64,000 bases of DNA from Candidatus Edwardsiibacteriota bacterium (GTDB lineage: Bacteria > Edwardsbacteria > AC1 > EtOH8). Position 1 is the first letter of the stretch, and every line of letters begins with the position of its first letter. Under the pieces are notes generated by a model. It made no database searches and was not told the DNA's origin. It saw only the letters and a program-made list of their open reading frames with translations. Shown in pieces: positions 1-7,980 of the stretch. The stretch covers positions 19,782-83,781 of the forward strand of contig JAGVNJ010000039.1 in assembly GCA_020053305.1 (NCBI GenBank). The letters run 5' to 3'. The position numbers and the translations under genes were made by a program.

Positions 1-82
1 GTAGCGCTACGGGGAATCCCCGCCTACGGCGGATCCGCCGCATATAACTGCTATTATAATGTCTTAGGCGGAGAACCCCGGT
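1..82 (-). repeat. tRNA-Glu 3' fragment with T-loop palindromic insert
   Basis: Bases 1-18 match the 3' end of the intact tRNA-Glu at 134-209 (T-loop end, T-stem 3' strand and acceptor strand), and bases 73 to about 82 match its T-stem 5' strand. Between them, at 19-72, lies a 54-nt insert that starts CCCGCCTA and ends AGGCGGA (plus-strand reading) and holds the perfect hairpin CGGCGGATCCGCCG at 27-40. The insert falls between T-loop C56 and G57. The 5' part of the tRNA is missing, so this cannot be a working tRNA. The same arrangement recurs at 4861-5004 beside tRNA-Gln. The window starts at base 1, so the end of the fragment may be cut off. Confidence 0.75.
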
Positions 83-133
83 TTTGCCGAGCTATCAAAA
101 ATCCAGGACAAAACTGGCCGGGCTTCATAAATA

Positions 134-209
134 TGGTAGCGCTACGGGGAATCGAACCCCGGTTTGATGGCTGAGAACCATCCGTCCTAGGCCACTAGAC
201 GATAGCGCC
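134..209 (-). tRNA. tRNA-Glu (anticodon CTC)
   Basis: The minus strand folds into a full 76-nt cloverleaf: acceptor GGCGCTA with TAGCGCT, anticodon stem GATGG/CCATC around loop TTCTCAG (anticodon CTC, reads GAG), T-loop TTCGATT, and an encoded CCA at 134-136. A partial copy of its 3' end lies directly downstream at 1-82. Confidence 0.95.
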
Positions 210-475
210 GTATTATTATGCGGCTTTCACCCCTTTATGAACGATGTTCAGCCGTTATTCCAACTGAACACATAGATATTCTATAATATTATCCGTAAAA
301 AGTCAATAGTTAAAAGAATTGGGGTTTTTGCCAGATAGGATCTTGGTAAAAAACCGATAAAAGACATAACAGCACCCCTTTTCTTTCATCTTGTAATTGC
401 CGGCCAATCAGTGTATACTTAACTAAAAGGGAACAGCCGGTATTGATGGCCCTGACCTTTAGTAAATTATAAATA

Positions 476-892
476 ATGAAAGAAAAAATGAAAAAATTCG
501 ACCGCGATAACAAATTTGAAAAAAAGGGTTCCAGCCGACCCCCTAGCCGGGGCCCCAAAAAATTCGGCCCCCGCGGAGGGAAGGATTTCGGCAAAGGGAG
601 CTTTGACAAACAGATGCACCCGGCAACCTGTGACAGTTGCGGGACAAGCTGCGAGGTCCCCTTCAAACCCACCGGAGGCAAGCCCATCTACTGCCGTGAC
701 TGCTTCCGGAAAATGGAGGGCTCGGAAGCCCCCCGGCGCTTCGACCGGCCCGAGCGCCCACGGTTTTCCAGGCCCGACCGGTTCACCCCCCGGGAGCATT
801 CCGGCCCGAGCGGCGGGGACCAGGTGCAAAAGGAGCTGGATAAGATAAATATAAAACTGGATAAGATCCTGCGGGCCCTGGAGGGTGAATAG
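476..892 (+). CDS. CxxC-x17-CxxC zinc-ribbon protein
   Basis: A basic 138-residue protein. Residues about 1-45 are rich in Lys, Arg, Gly, Pro and Phe. A single zinc ribbon follows (CDSCG ... YCRDCF), with the two CxxC pairs separated by about 17 residues, then an Arg/Pro/Phe-rich linker and a short C-terminal amphipathic helix (QKELDKINIKLDKILRAL) that could dimerise. This matches the CxxC-x17-CxxC family widespread in candidate-phylum bacteria, usually as small nucleic-acid-binding-like proteins of unknown role. The charged RG-like flanks suggest RNA or DNA binding, which is inference. ATG 476 is used; ATG 488 is an alternative with a better purine-rich upstream stretch. A strong hairpin follows the gene. 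Confidence 0.8.
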   Translation: MKEKMKKFDRDNKFEKKGSSRPPSRGPKKFGPRGGKDFGKGSFDKQMHPATCDSCGTSCEVPFKPTGGKPIYCRDCFRKMEGSEAPRRFDRPERPRFSRPDRFTPREHSGPSGGDQVQKELDKINIKLDKILRALEGE

Positions 893-905
893 GGCTGGGT
901 ATAAT

Positions 906-939
906 AAGGGAGGGCTGAAGCGTGCTTCAGCCCTCCCTT
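906..939. terminator. Perfect hairpin, likely terminator
   Basis: A perfect 16-bp stem with a 2-nt loop (AAGGGAGGGCTGAAGC, GT, then the complement) lies 13 nt after the zinc-ribbon gene. The T run is only three to four bases, so termination efficiency is uncertain. Confidence 0.6.
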
Positions 940-1005
940 TACAGCCGCTTGTAGCGGAGACCGTTCTGACAGAGATCTACAATGACAGCGAATCGCCGAA
1001 CCCTC

Positions 1006-1031
1006 TTGACATTAGAATCGAGCAGTGTCAA
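1006..1031. promoter_or_regulatory. Inverted repeat upstream of catalase
   Basis: TTGACA at 1006-1011 and TGTCAA at 1026-1031 form an inverted repeat with a 14-nt spacer, about 160 nt before the catalase start. It could be an operator or the -35 box of a catalase promoter; no convincing -10 box is spaced correctly. The rest of the 893-1188 gap holds only the hairpin at 906-939. Confidence 0.3.
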
Positions 1032-1188
1032 ATTCGACGCTCATTTTAGCCGGCATCATATTTTGAAGCACTACACAAAAAACCGTGTTTTCCGGGGCGC
1101 TACTTGATAAATCAGTAATGTAATGATCCCGCACTAACAAGGCTTGTTTCGGCCAGTAACGTCAAATAAAACAGTCAAGGAGGAGTCA

Positions 1189-2619
1189 ATGAAAAAAAAG
1201 CTTACCACTGACGCCGGGATACCGGTCGGTGACAACCAGAACGCGCAGACTGCCGGGCCGCGCGGGCCGCTACTGGCCCAGGACTGGCAACTGTTCGAGA
1301 AGCACGCTCATTTTAACCGAGAACGGATCCCGGAGAGAGTGGTCCATGCCAAGGGCTCCGGTGCCTACGGCACACTGACCATCACCGGCGACATTACCAA
1401 ATATACCAAAGCTGCCGTCTTCAAGCTGGGCGCCAAGACAGAGTGCTTTCTGCGGTTCTCCACGGTAGCCGGGGAGCGGGGAGCGGCCGATGCCGAGCGT
1501 GATGTCCGGGGATTCGCTATGAAGTTTTACACATCCGAAGGAAATTGGGACATCGTGGGCAACAACACTCCGGTATTCTTCATCCGCGATCCTTACAAAT
1601 TTCCGGACTTCATTCATACCCAGAAGCGCGACCCCAAGACCAACCTGCGCAGCGCCACCGCCGCCTGGGATTTCTGGTCGCTGTCACCGGAATCGGTACA
1701 GCAGGTCACCATCCTGTTCTCGGATCGCGGCATCCCTAAAAGTTTCCGGCACATGAACGGCTACGGCTGCCATACCTTCAGCCTGTTCAACGACAAGGGC
1801 GAGCGGTTCTGGGTCAAGTTCCATTTCAAGACAATGCAGGGCATCCAGTGCCTGACCGACGAGGAGGCCGCCAGGATCATCGCGGCGGACCGCGAGAGCC
1901 ACCAGCGCGACCTGTTCGAGTCCATCGCCAAGGGCGACTTCCCCAAGTGGAAGATGCAGGTCCAGATCATGCCCGAGCTGGACGCTGAGAAGGTGCCCTA
2001 CCACCCGTTCGACATCACCAAGATCTGGCCACACAAGGATTATCCCTTGATCGATGTCGGCATCGTCGAATTGAACCGCAACCCGGAGAACTATTTCGCC
2101 GAGGTGGAGCAGGCGGCCTTCTGCCCCAAGGACGTGCCGCCGGGCATCGGCCACAGCCCCGACAAGATGCTGCAGCTGCGGATGACCTCCTATGCTGACG
2201 CCCAGCGCTACCGGCTGGGGGTCAATTACCAGAGCCTGCCGGTGAACAAGCCGCGTTGCCAGGTCGATAACTATTACAAGGACGGGACGATGCGGTTCGA
2301 CGGCAACGGCGGCGGGGCGGTCAATTACGAACCCAACAGTTTCGACGGGCCGGCGGAGGACCCCCGGTTCAAGGAGCCGCCGCTGCGCATCAGCGGAGAC
2401 GCCGGCCGCTATGACCATCGCGTCGGCAACGATGACTACACCCAGGCCGGCAACCTCTACCGGCTGATGCCACAGGATGAGCGAAACCGGCTGCATGCGG
2501 CGATCGCCGGGTCAATAAAGGACGTTCCCAAAGAGATCATTGAACGGCAACTGGGGCATTTCCAGAAAGCTGATCCTGCGTATGCTGAGGGGGTGCGAAA
2601 AGCATTGGGTGGCAAGTAG
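1189..2619 (+). CDS. katA: Heme catalase
   Basis: Monofunctional heme catalase (2 H2O2 to O2 and 2 H2O), 476 residues, the size of small-subunit catalases. The distal His lies in RVVHAKG (about residue 53), the distal Asn in VGNNTPVFF (about 126), the conserved [12 protein letters not shown] segment is intact, and the proximal heme Tyr is in the [12 protein letters not shown] motif. I start at ATG 1189 because AAGGAGGA lies at 1177-1184 with ideal spacing; an in-frame ATG at 1144 has no ribosome site. The gene stands alone between a regulatory gap and a terminator. With the Bat operon it marks an organism that meets oxygen although much of its metabolism here is ferredoxin-linked. Confidence 0.97.
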   Translation: MKKKLTTDAGIPVGDNQNAQTAGPRGPLLAQDWQLFEKHAHFNRERIPERVVHAKGSGAYGTLTITGDITKYTKAAVFKLGAKTECFLRFSTVAGERGAADAERDVRGFAMKFYTSEGNWDIVGNNTPVFFIRDPYKFPDFIHTQKRDPKTNLRSATAAWDFWSLSPESVQQVTILFSDRGIPKSFRHMNGYGCHTFSLFNDKGERFWVKFHFKTMQGIQCLTDEEAARIIAADRESHQRDLFESIAKGDFPKWKMQVQIMPELDAEKVPYHPFDITKIWPHKDYPLIDVGIVELNRNPENYFAEVEQAAFCPKDVPPGIGHSPDKMLQLRMTSYADAQRYRLGVNYQSLPVNKPRCQVDNYYKDGTMRFDGNGGGAVNYEPNSFDGPAEDPRFKEPPLRISGDAGRYDHRVGNDDYTQAGNLYRLMPQDERNRLHAAIAGSIKDVPKEIIERQLGHFQKADPAYAEGVRKALGGK

Positions 2620-2636
2620 GAAAACTCGTTGTTAAA

Positions 2637-2672
2637 AGAAAAGAGGTAACCTTTGAGGTTGCCTCTCTTTTA
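2637..2672 (+). terminator. Terminator after catalase
   Basis: Stem AGAGGTAACC / GGTTGCCTCT with a 5-nt loop, followed by CTTTTATT, 20 nt after the catalase stop. The same stem family recurs at 4486-4519. Confidence 0.8.
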
Positions 2673-2805
2673 TTCAGTACGTACATTATATACGGGCTGA
2701 ATTAAAATCCTAATACTCTATCAACACTTGTAGAGCCTACTTGTAATTGCTTTTATTATCGCTTACAATTTGCCCACGAGTAATTTAAACAATAAGGAGT
2801 TTATT

Positions 2806-3234
2806 ATGAAATGGATAACCCGTGCCCATGTTCATGTTGACCGCGTGGCCTGCCCCTGGCTTATCAAGCGGTTCGTAGATGCCGGGGCGGAGTTCGTTTT
2901 CGTCGCCAAGGACTTGGTTGACGCAGAGGCCAAACGGCTTAATGCCATACCGTTCGATGCGCCGGGCGTCGAGTTGGGACATCAGGACGGTCATTGCAGT
3001 TTCGTGTCGATAGTAAATAAATACAACCTCAAGGATCCGGCTCTTTTGAAACTGGCGGACGTGGTCAACGCCGCCGACACCAGCGCCATGGATAAGAACC
3101 CTTTCGCCGCCGGCCTGGAGGCCATTGCCCAAGGATATTCGTTGCTGTATCCCGATGACCATAAGAATATCGAACAACAGTTCCAGGTTTATGATGCCCT
3201 CTATAACTATTTCCGTCTGCAGGATTCGAAATGA
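2806..3234 (+). CDS. ChrB C-terminal-domain protein
   Basis: 142 residues opening with WITRAHVHVDRVACPWLIKR, the hallmark of the ChrB C-terminal domain (chromate-resistance protein ChrB). It contains conserved His, Asp and Cys residues (HVHVDR, HQDGHCSF) likely to bind metal. The N-terminal regulatory half of full-length ChrB is absent. ATG 2806 follows AAGGAG at a good distance; an upstream ATG at 2770 lacks one. The gene overlaps the next one, an MFS transporter, by 4 nt, so the two are translationally coupled. ChrB-domain proteins next to MFS carriers are common in bacteria, but a chromate role is not shown here, since no ChrA is present. Confidence 0.8.
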   Translation: MKWITRAHVHVDRVACPWLIKRFVDAGAEFVFVAKDLVDAEAKRLNAIPFDAPGVELGHQDGHCSFVSIVNKYNLKDPALLKLADVVNAADTSAMDKNPFAAGLEAIAQGYSLLYPDDHKNIEQQFQVYDALYNYFRLQDSK

Positions 3235-4442
3235 CAAATTTTAAGGGAAAGACATGGCGGGAAAAAGCTGTGGAGTTCCTGGGGCTGAAGAGGTCTATGG
3301 TGGCCCTGATGTCCATGGTTATCCTGGTGGGGCTGGGAGAGAAGATGGCCGAACGGTTCCTGCCGATATATCTGCTGGCGCTGGGCGGAGGGTTCCTGTC
3401 AGTGGGATTCCTCAACGGCATGGACAACCTGCTGTCGGCATTATACTCTTTCCCCGGCGGGTATCTATCCGACCGTCTGGGGCACAAGAAGGCCCTGCTG
3501 GTTTTCAACCTGATCGCACTGTTCGGCTATGCCATCGTCATCCTTTTCCCCTATTGGCCGGCAGTGTTCGCGGGCGCGGTGTTCTTCCTGTCCTGGACCG
3601 CCATTTCACTTCCAGCGGTCATGGGCCTGGTCTCCAAGGCATTGCCCCAGAACAAACGCACCATGGGCGTGTCCATGCATTCGCTGGTGCGGAGGATACC
3701 GATGGCGCTGGGCCCCCTGGTCGGAGGAGCCTTGATCGGGATATATGGAGAGAAAACCGGCGTCAGGATGGCTTTCATGGCTGCGTTTCTTTTGGGTATA
3801 GTTTCATTATTTGTCCAGCAGGTGATGATAAATGATGATATACCAATTAAAGGATCAGCCGAAAAGAACCCGTTCAAACTGTGGCGATTTATGGGCGCAG
3901 ACCTTAAACGGCTGCTGGTATCGGACATTCTGATCCGTTACGCCGAGCAGATACCTTATGCCTTCGTGGTGGTTTGGTGCCTTAAGAATAACACTATCTC
4001 CGCCTTCCAGTTCGGAATGCTGACGGCCATCGAAATGGTGGTCGCCATGCTGGTATACATCCCGGTGGCCTACCTGGCCGACAAGTCCACCAAGAAGCCC
4101 TTTGTATTGATCACCTTTTTCAATTTCACGGTGTTTCCGCTGTTTTTGCTGTTCTCGCACTCGTTCCCGATGATGGTTCTGGCGTTCGTCATCCGGGGCC
4201 TTAAGGAGTTCGGAGAGCCCACCCGGAAAGCGCTGATCATGGACCTGGCTCCCGAGGACAAGAAGGCCGGGATGTTCGGGCTGTACTACCTGGTGCGGGA
4301 TGTGATCGTGTCCCTGGCGGCCTTTGGCGGGGCGTTCCTTTGGCAAGTATCCCCGGCTGCCAATCTGCTAACGGCAACCGGTTTTGGTCTGCTAGGGACG
4401 TTGTACTTTTGGGCATTCGGCCGCGACCTAAAAAGCGTTTAA
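3231..4442 (+). CDS. MFS transporter
   Basis: A 403-residue polytopic protein with about 12 hydrophobic segments and an MFS loop signature between TM2 and TM3 (GGYLSDRLGHKKALL), repeated in degenerate form in the second half (VAYLADKSTKKPFVL). It overlaps the ChrB-domain gene by ATGA and ends before a strong terminator, so the two genes form an operon. The substrate cannot be read from the sequence; the pairing suggests an oxyanion, metal or drug efflux job. Residues 1-20 are polar and cytoplasmic. Confidence 0.88.
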   Translation: MTNFKGKTWREKAVEFLGLKRSMVALMSMVILVGLGEKMAERFLPIYLLALGGGFLSVGFLNGMDNLLSALYSFPGGYLSDRLGHKKALLVFNLIALFGYAIVILFPYWPAVFAGAVFFLSWTAISLPAVMGLVSKALPQNKRTMGVSMHSLVRRIPMALGPLVGGALIGIYGEKTGVRMAFMAAFLLGIVSLFVQQVMINDDIPIKGSAEKNPFKLWRFMGADLKRLLVSDILIRYAEQIPYAFVVVWCLKNNTISAFQFGMLTAIEMVVAMLVYIPVAYLADKSTKKPFVLITFFNFTVFPLFLLFSHSFPMMVLAFVIRGLKEFGEPTRKALIMDLAPEDKKAGMFGLYYLVRDVIVSLAAFGGAFLWQVSPAANLLTATGFGLLGTLYFWAFGRDLKSV

Positions 4443-4485
4443 ATTCAGTTAGATTAAACACAGATTATGCACCGCGGTCCAATAT

Positions 4486-4519
4486 AAAAAGAGGCAACCT
4501 TTTGGGTTGCCTCTTTTTA
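4486..4519. terminator. Bidirectional terminator
   Basis: AAAAAGAGGCAACC, loop TTTTG, GGTTGCCTCTTTTT. It has A and T runs on both sides, so it can end the MFS operon from the plus strand and the tRNA-Gln transcript from the minus strand. Confidence 0.9.
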
Positions 4520-4540
4520 TTTGGTTCGGATGTTATATCT

Positions 4541-4614
4541 TGGCTGGGGGACAGGGATTCGAACCCCGATACCATGGTCCAGAGCCATGTGTCCTGCCGT
4601 TGGACGATCCCCCA
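4541..4614 (-). tRNA. tRNA-Gln (anticodon CTG)
   Basis: A full 74-nt cloverleaf: acceptor TGGGGGA/TCCCCCA, anticodon stem CATGG/CCATG with loop CTCTGGA (CTG, reads CAG), T-loop TTCGAAT, encoded CCA at 4541-4543. Its first 54 nt (4561-4614) are repeated without a change at 4951-5004. Confidence 0.95.
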
Positions 4615-4617
4615 GTT

Positions 4618-4860
4618 TTATTTGATTATTTTTTTCAGTACTTCGCGGCCCTTGCCGGATTTTAAATATCTTTCTCTTCGCAAGGCTTCGGCTTTGGCTG
4701 TGAATTCCTCTTTATGTACCAGTACCCAGGGACGATATCCCTTGGTAAAATTGCTTCGTCCGGCATTATGGTCGGACAATCTCTTCTGCACATCCGAAGC
4801 GGAGCCAACGTACTGGGTTCCCTTGCTTAGGCTTTTTATCACATATACGTAATATGGCAT
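4618..4860 (-). CDS. GIY-YIG domain protein
   Basis: 80 residues comprising only the GIY-YIG fold: YYVYVIKS at 3-10 with the GIY equivalent YVY, YVG at 17-19 as the YIG equivalent, R27 and H31 (KRLSDHNAG), E51 in HKEEF, and the basic tail LKSGKGRE. This is the small YhbQ/UPF0213-like group whose cellular role is unsettled; full-length homing endonucleases carry extra DNA-binding domains missing here. Its position is striking: the stop codon is 3 nt before intact tRNA-Gln and the ATG directly abuts the broken tRNA-Gln copy, with no room for its own promoter. It may be expressed from the tRNA promoter or be part of a small mobile unit. Confidence 0.85.
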   Translation of the reverse strand: MPYYVYVIKSLSKGTQYVGSASDVQKRLSDHNAGRSNFTKGYRPWVLVHKEEFTAKAEALRRERYLKSGKGREVLKKIIK

Positions 4861-5004
4861 AGGGTGGGGATTCCCCGCCTAGGTGATGACATAAGGCATG
4901 ATAAGCGGCGGGTCAGCCGCCGCTGTGCTGCGTGCATGGCATCAGGCTGAGAACCCCGATACCATGGTCCAGAGCCATGTGTCCTGCCGTTGGACGATCC
5001 CCCA
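4861..5004 (-). repeat. tRNA-Gln copy disrupted in the T-loop
   Basis: Bases 4951-5004 repeat the first 54 nt of tRNA-Gln exactly, up to T-loop C56. A 77-nt insert follows at 4874-4950 (plus-strand CCCGCCTA...AGGCTGA) with an inner hairpin GCGGCGG/CCGCCGC at 4905-4923. Then GAATCCCC restores the T-loop and T-stem at 4866-4873. Beyond that the acceptor strand is wrong (ACCCT instead of TCCCCCA), so the copy cannot form a tRNA. The insert ends and insertion point match the tRNA-Glu fragment at 1-82. Confidence 0.8.
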
Positions 5005-5054
5005 ATATATAAACGATCAAGAAGATTAATTATATATCAAATCAAGGTTCTTGT

Positions 5055-5086
5055 CAATTAAGAAGATCAATAATTAAGAAGATCAA
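5055..5086. repeat. Tandem 16-bp repeat, class A
   Basis: AATTAAGAAGATCAA occurs twice in tandem with a 16-bp period (5056-5070 and 5072-5086); a related AAGAAGATTAAT lies just upstream near 5020. The AT-rich stretch sits 50 nt upstream of the class B repeats and promoter of the aminotransferase cluster. Confidence 0.7.
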
Positions 5087-5103
5087 GAACAATAACTGCC
5101 GGA

Positions 5104-5164
5104 TGTTAAATTTGGTGGGTGTTAAATTTGGTGGGTTGACACTAATCGATAATTCTGTTAAAAT
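5104..5164 (+). promoter_or_regulatory. Tandem operator-like repeat and promoter
   Basis: TGTTAAATTTGGTGGG is repeated exactly at 5104-5119 and 5120-5135, ending where TTGACA (-35) begins at 5136-5141. A 17-nt spacer and TAAAAT (-10) at 5159-5164 follow, about 50 nt before the first gene of the amino-acid cluster. Two direct repeats touching the -35 box are a typical layout for an activator binding site; the regulator is not identifiable in the window. Confidence 0.65.
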
Positions 5165-5214
5165 ATAGTGCTTTAGCGAGTAAATTTATAATACCACATA
5201 GAAGGGATCCTGCC

Positions 5215-6555
5215 ATGAAAGTGTTGAAAAAACCGATCTTGAGGGGCGCCTTCCCCGGACCCAAGGCTAGGGCCATCGTTGATAGAGACCATAAATCATT
5301 ATCGCCTTCCTATACCCGCTCATATCCGGCGGTCATCGAAAAGGCCCAGGGCGTCTGGATGACCGATGTGGACGGTAACGTGCTGCTGGACTTCTGCGCC
5401 GGCATCGCCGTGAATGCCACCGGACATAGCCATCCCCAGGTGGTAAAGGCCATCACCGAGCAGGCTAATAAATTCCTGCACTATTCCGGTACCGATTTCT
5501 ATTATTCACCGGAGGTGGAACTGGCCGAGCGACTGAATGCCATCTCCCCTACCGGCAAGGACAACCGGGTGTTCTTCTGTAATTCCGGGGCCGAGGCGGT
5601 CGAAGGGGCCTTGAAGCTGGCCAGATATTACACCAAGCGTCCCCAGTTCATCGCATTCATCGGGGCCTTTCACGGCCGGACCATGGGGGCGGTGTCCTGC
5701 ACCGGCTCCAAGACCACCCAGAAAAAGGGCTTCTTCCCCACCATGCCGGGCGTGACCCATGTGCCGTACCCCAACTGCTATCACTGCGTTTTCAACAAGA
5801 CCTATCCCGGCTGCAAGCTGGAGTGCGTCAAATACATTGAAGATGTCGTTTTAAAAACCATCCTGCCGCCGGAGGAGGTGGCGGCCATAGTATTCGAGCC
5901 CATCCAGGGCGAGGGCGGATATGTGGTGCCCCCCAAGGAGGCAGTGGTGGCCCTTCGGAAACTGGCCGACAAGCACGGCATGCTGCTGATCTCCGACGAG
6001 ATCCAGGCCGGCATGGGGCGGACCGGCAAGTGGTTTGGCATCGATCATTTCGGGGTGAAGCCCGACATCATCACCATGGCCAAGGGCCTGGCCTCGGGCA
6101 TGCCGATGGGCGCCATCATAGCCTCTTCCCAGGTCATGAGCTGGAAGCCGGGATCCCATGGCAACACCTTCAGCGGCAACCCGGTGTGCTGTGCGGCCGG
6201 CATCGCCACTTACGATTTGGTCAAGAAAGACCTGATGAAGAACTCGGTGGTGGTGGGCAACTACATGATGGCCGAACTGAAGAAGATGCAGAGGAAGCAT
6301 CCGGTCATCGGCGACATCCGCGGCAAGGGGCTGATGATCGGGGTGGAGCTGGTCAAGGACCGCAAGACCAGGGAAAAAGACCACGACCTGATGGAGGCGG
6401 TGATCCAGGAGGCCTTCAAGCGCGGCCTGTTGATGCTGGGCTGCGGCACCAACACCCTTAGAATCTGCCCGCCGCTGATCATCACCAAGCAGGAGGCCAA
6501 GGTGGGCCTGGATATCCTGGATCAGGTGCTGAAAAAGGTCGCTAAGAAGAGATAA
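5215..6555 (+). CDS. Class III PLP aminotransferase (GabT/racemase-like)
   Basis: 446-residue fold-type I PLP enzyme. The PLP Lys is K290 in MAKGLASGMP, with SGAEAVEGALKLAR for phosphate binding, FHGRTMG, FEPIQGEGG and DEIQAGMGRTG (the Asp that holds the pyridine N). It resembles the archaeal-type 4-aminobutyrate aminotransferase group, which also contains broad amino-acid racemases, so the substrate is open: GABA, ornithine or neutral amino acids. A Cys cluster, C188, C191, C200 and C204, lies in the insertion typical of that group and could bind a metal or stabilise the fold. It starts the amino-acid cluster behind its own promoter, and a hairpin separates it from rocD. Confidence 0.85.
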   Translation: MKVLKKPILRGAFPGPKARAIVDRDHKSLSPSYTRSYPAVIEKAQGVWMTDVDGNVLLDFCAGIAVNATGHSHPQVVKAITEQANKFLHYSGTDFYYSPEVELAERLNAISPTGKDNRVFFCNSGAEAVEGALKLARYYTKRPQFIAFIGAFHGRTMGAVSCTGSKTTQKKGFFPTMPGVTHVPYPNCYHCVFNKTYPGCKLECVKYIEDVVLKTILPPEEVAAIVFEPIQGEGGYVVPPKEAVVALRKLADKHGMLLISDEIQAGMGRTGKWFGIDHFGVKPDIITMAKGLASGMPMGAIIASSQVMSWKPGSHGNTFSGNPVCCAAGIATYDLVKKDLMKNSVVVGNYMMAELKKMQRKHPVIGDIRGKGLMIGVELVKDRKTREKDHDLMEAVIQEAFKRGLLMLGCGTNTLRICPPLIITKQEAKVGLDILDQVLKKVAKKR

Positions 6556-6580
6556 CGGCTGATACGTAAGTTTAATCTTT

Positions 6581-6622
6581 GGGCAGAGTGCCGTTAAAAA
6601 CAAATGGACTCTGCCCTTTGTT
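6581..6622 (+). terminator. Hairpin terminator
   Basis: GGGCAGAGT at 6581-6589 pairs with ACTCTGCCC at 6608-6616 across an 18-nt loop, followed by TTTGTT. The long loop makes it a weak or partial terminator, allowing some readthrough into rocD. Confidence 0.55.
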
Positions 6623-6704
6623 CTGCGGTGATAGTCTTAGAGTCACTTACCTATCGTAAATTTACACAATATTAAATGAGAAACATCTAGTACAGGAGAG
6701 AGAA

Positions 6705-7907
6705 ATGGCCAGCAGCAAAGAGCTGATCAGGATCACCGAGAAATACGGGGCCCACAACTACCATCCCCTGCCGGTGGTGATATCCAAAGCCAAAGGCATC
6801 TGGGTGTGGGATGTGGAGGGTAAAAAATATCTGGACATGCTTTCCGCCTATTCGGCGGTCAATCAGGGACATCGCCATCCGGCGGTGCTTAAAGCTTTAA
6901 AAGACCAGATGGAGAGGGTAACCCTCACCAGCCGGGCTTTTCATAATGACAAGCTGGGACCGTTCCTGCAGAAGCTCTGCAAGGTATCGCAGATGGAAGT
7001 AGCCCTGCCAATGAATACCGGGGCCGAGGCGGTAGAGACCGCCATCAAACTGGCCCGTAAATGGGGCTACGAGGTCAAGCGGGTGCCCAAGAACAAGGCC
7101 GAGATCATCGTCTGTGCCGAGAATTTCCACGGCCGCACCTCCACCATCGTGGGATTCTCCACCGACCCCGACGCCTATACCGGCTTCGGGCCGGCCATGC
7201 CCGGATTCAAGATAATCCCTTATGACGATACCAAGGCCCTGGAGAATGCCATCACCAAGAATACGGTAGGATTTTTAGTGGAACCCATCCAGGGAGAGGC
7301 CGGGGTCAAGGTCCCTGCCAAGGGATATCTGGCCAAGGTCAAGCAGATCTGCAGAAAGCACAATGTCCTGTTCATAGCCGACGAGGTCCAGACCGGATTC
7401 TGCCGCACCGGGAAGTGGTTCTGCTGGCAGCATGAGAATGCCAAGCCGGACATCATGATCGTGGGCAAGGCTCTGGGCGGTGGAGTATATCCCGTCTCAG
7501 CCATCCTCAGTTCCTGGAATATCATGAAGGTCATCAAGCCCGGCCAGCATGGCAGCACCTTCGGAGGCAATCCTCTGGCCTGTGCCGTCGGCACTGCGGC
7601 CCTGGATGTTCTGGCCCAGGAGAAACTGGATGTAAGATCCCAGCAGTTGGGCGAATATTTCCGTTCTCAACTGGGCAAGATCAAGACCAAGAAGATAAAA
7701 GACATCCGGGGCAAGGGATTGCTGACCGGTATGGAACTTCACACTTCGGCCGGAAAGGCCAGGCCCTACTGCCTGAAAATGAAGGAAATGGGGATGCTGG
7801 CCAAGGATACGCATGAACAGACCATACGCTTTGCCCCGCCGCTGGTGATAACCAAGAAGGAAGTGGACTGGGCAATTAAAGTGATCGCTAAAGCCTTGGA
7901 AGGCTGA
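6705..7907 (+). CDS. rocD: Ornithine--oxo-acid aminotransferase
   Basis: 400 residues. Transfers the delta-amino group of ornithine to 2-oxoglutarate giving glutamate semialdehyde. Family features are clear: YGAHNYHPLPVV and MLSAYSAVNQGHRHP near the N terminus, NTGAEAVETAIKLAR, EPIQGEAGVKVP, ADEVQTGFCRTGK and the PLP Lys K255 in VGKALGGGVYPVSA. GTFGGNPL is conserved as well. ATG 6705 has AGGAGAG just upstream. It lies in a series of amino-acid degrading genes; glutamate or proline would be the exit from ornithine. Codon use matches its neighbours. Confidence 0.95.
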   Translation: MASSKELIRITEKYGAHNYHPLPVVISKAKGIWVWDVEGKKYLDMLSAYSAVNQGHRHPAVLKALKDQMERVTLTSRAFHNDKLGPFLQKLCKVSQMEVALPMNTGAEAVETAIKLARKWGYEVKRVPKNKAEIIVCAENFHGRTSTIVGFSTDPDAYTGFGPAMPGFKIIPYDDTKALENAITKNTVGFLVEPIQGEAGVKVPAKGYLAKVKQICRKHNVLFIADEVQTGFCRTGKWFCWQHENAKPDIMIVGKALGGGVYPVSAILSSWNIMKVIKPGQHGSTFGGNPLACAVGTAALDVLAQEKLDVRSQQLGEYFRSQLGKIKTKKIKDIRGKGLLTGMELHTSAGKARPYCLKMKEMGMLAKDTHEQTIRFAPPLVITKKEVDWAIKVIAKALEG

Positions 7908-7915
7908 TATCCCAA

Positions 7916-7941
7916 GCAGCCCAGGCTAAAGCCTGGGCTGC
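7916..7941 (+). other. Intergenic hairpin between rocD and iorA
   Basis: Perfect 11-bp stem GCAGCCCAGGC / GCCTGGGCTGC with loop TAAA, 9 nt after rocD. There is no T tract, so it looks like an mRNA-processing or stabilising hairpin or a repeat remnant rather than a terminator. Confidence 0.5.
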
Positions 7942-7980
7942 GTAGTTAAATCAAATATATATATCATTGCGGAGACTTTT

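Noticed and set aside
1..82. A group I intron or archaeal-type tRNA intron
   Set aside because: The 54-nt insert is far too short for a group I intron, and there is no bulge-helix-bulge or intact flanking tRNA to splice.
1684..2496. A 270-codon minus-strand open frame
   Set aside because: Shadow of the catalase gene with no domain and no start signals.
4861..5004. A tmRNA or functional split tRNA
   Set aside because: No tag-peptide reading frame or tmRNA domain is visible, and the acceptor strand of the disrupted copy does not pair.
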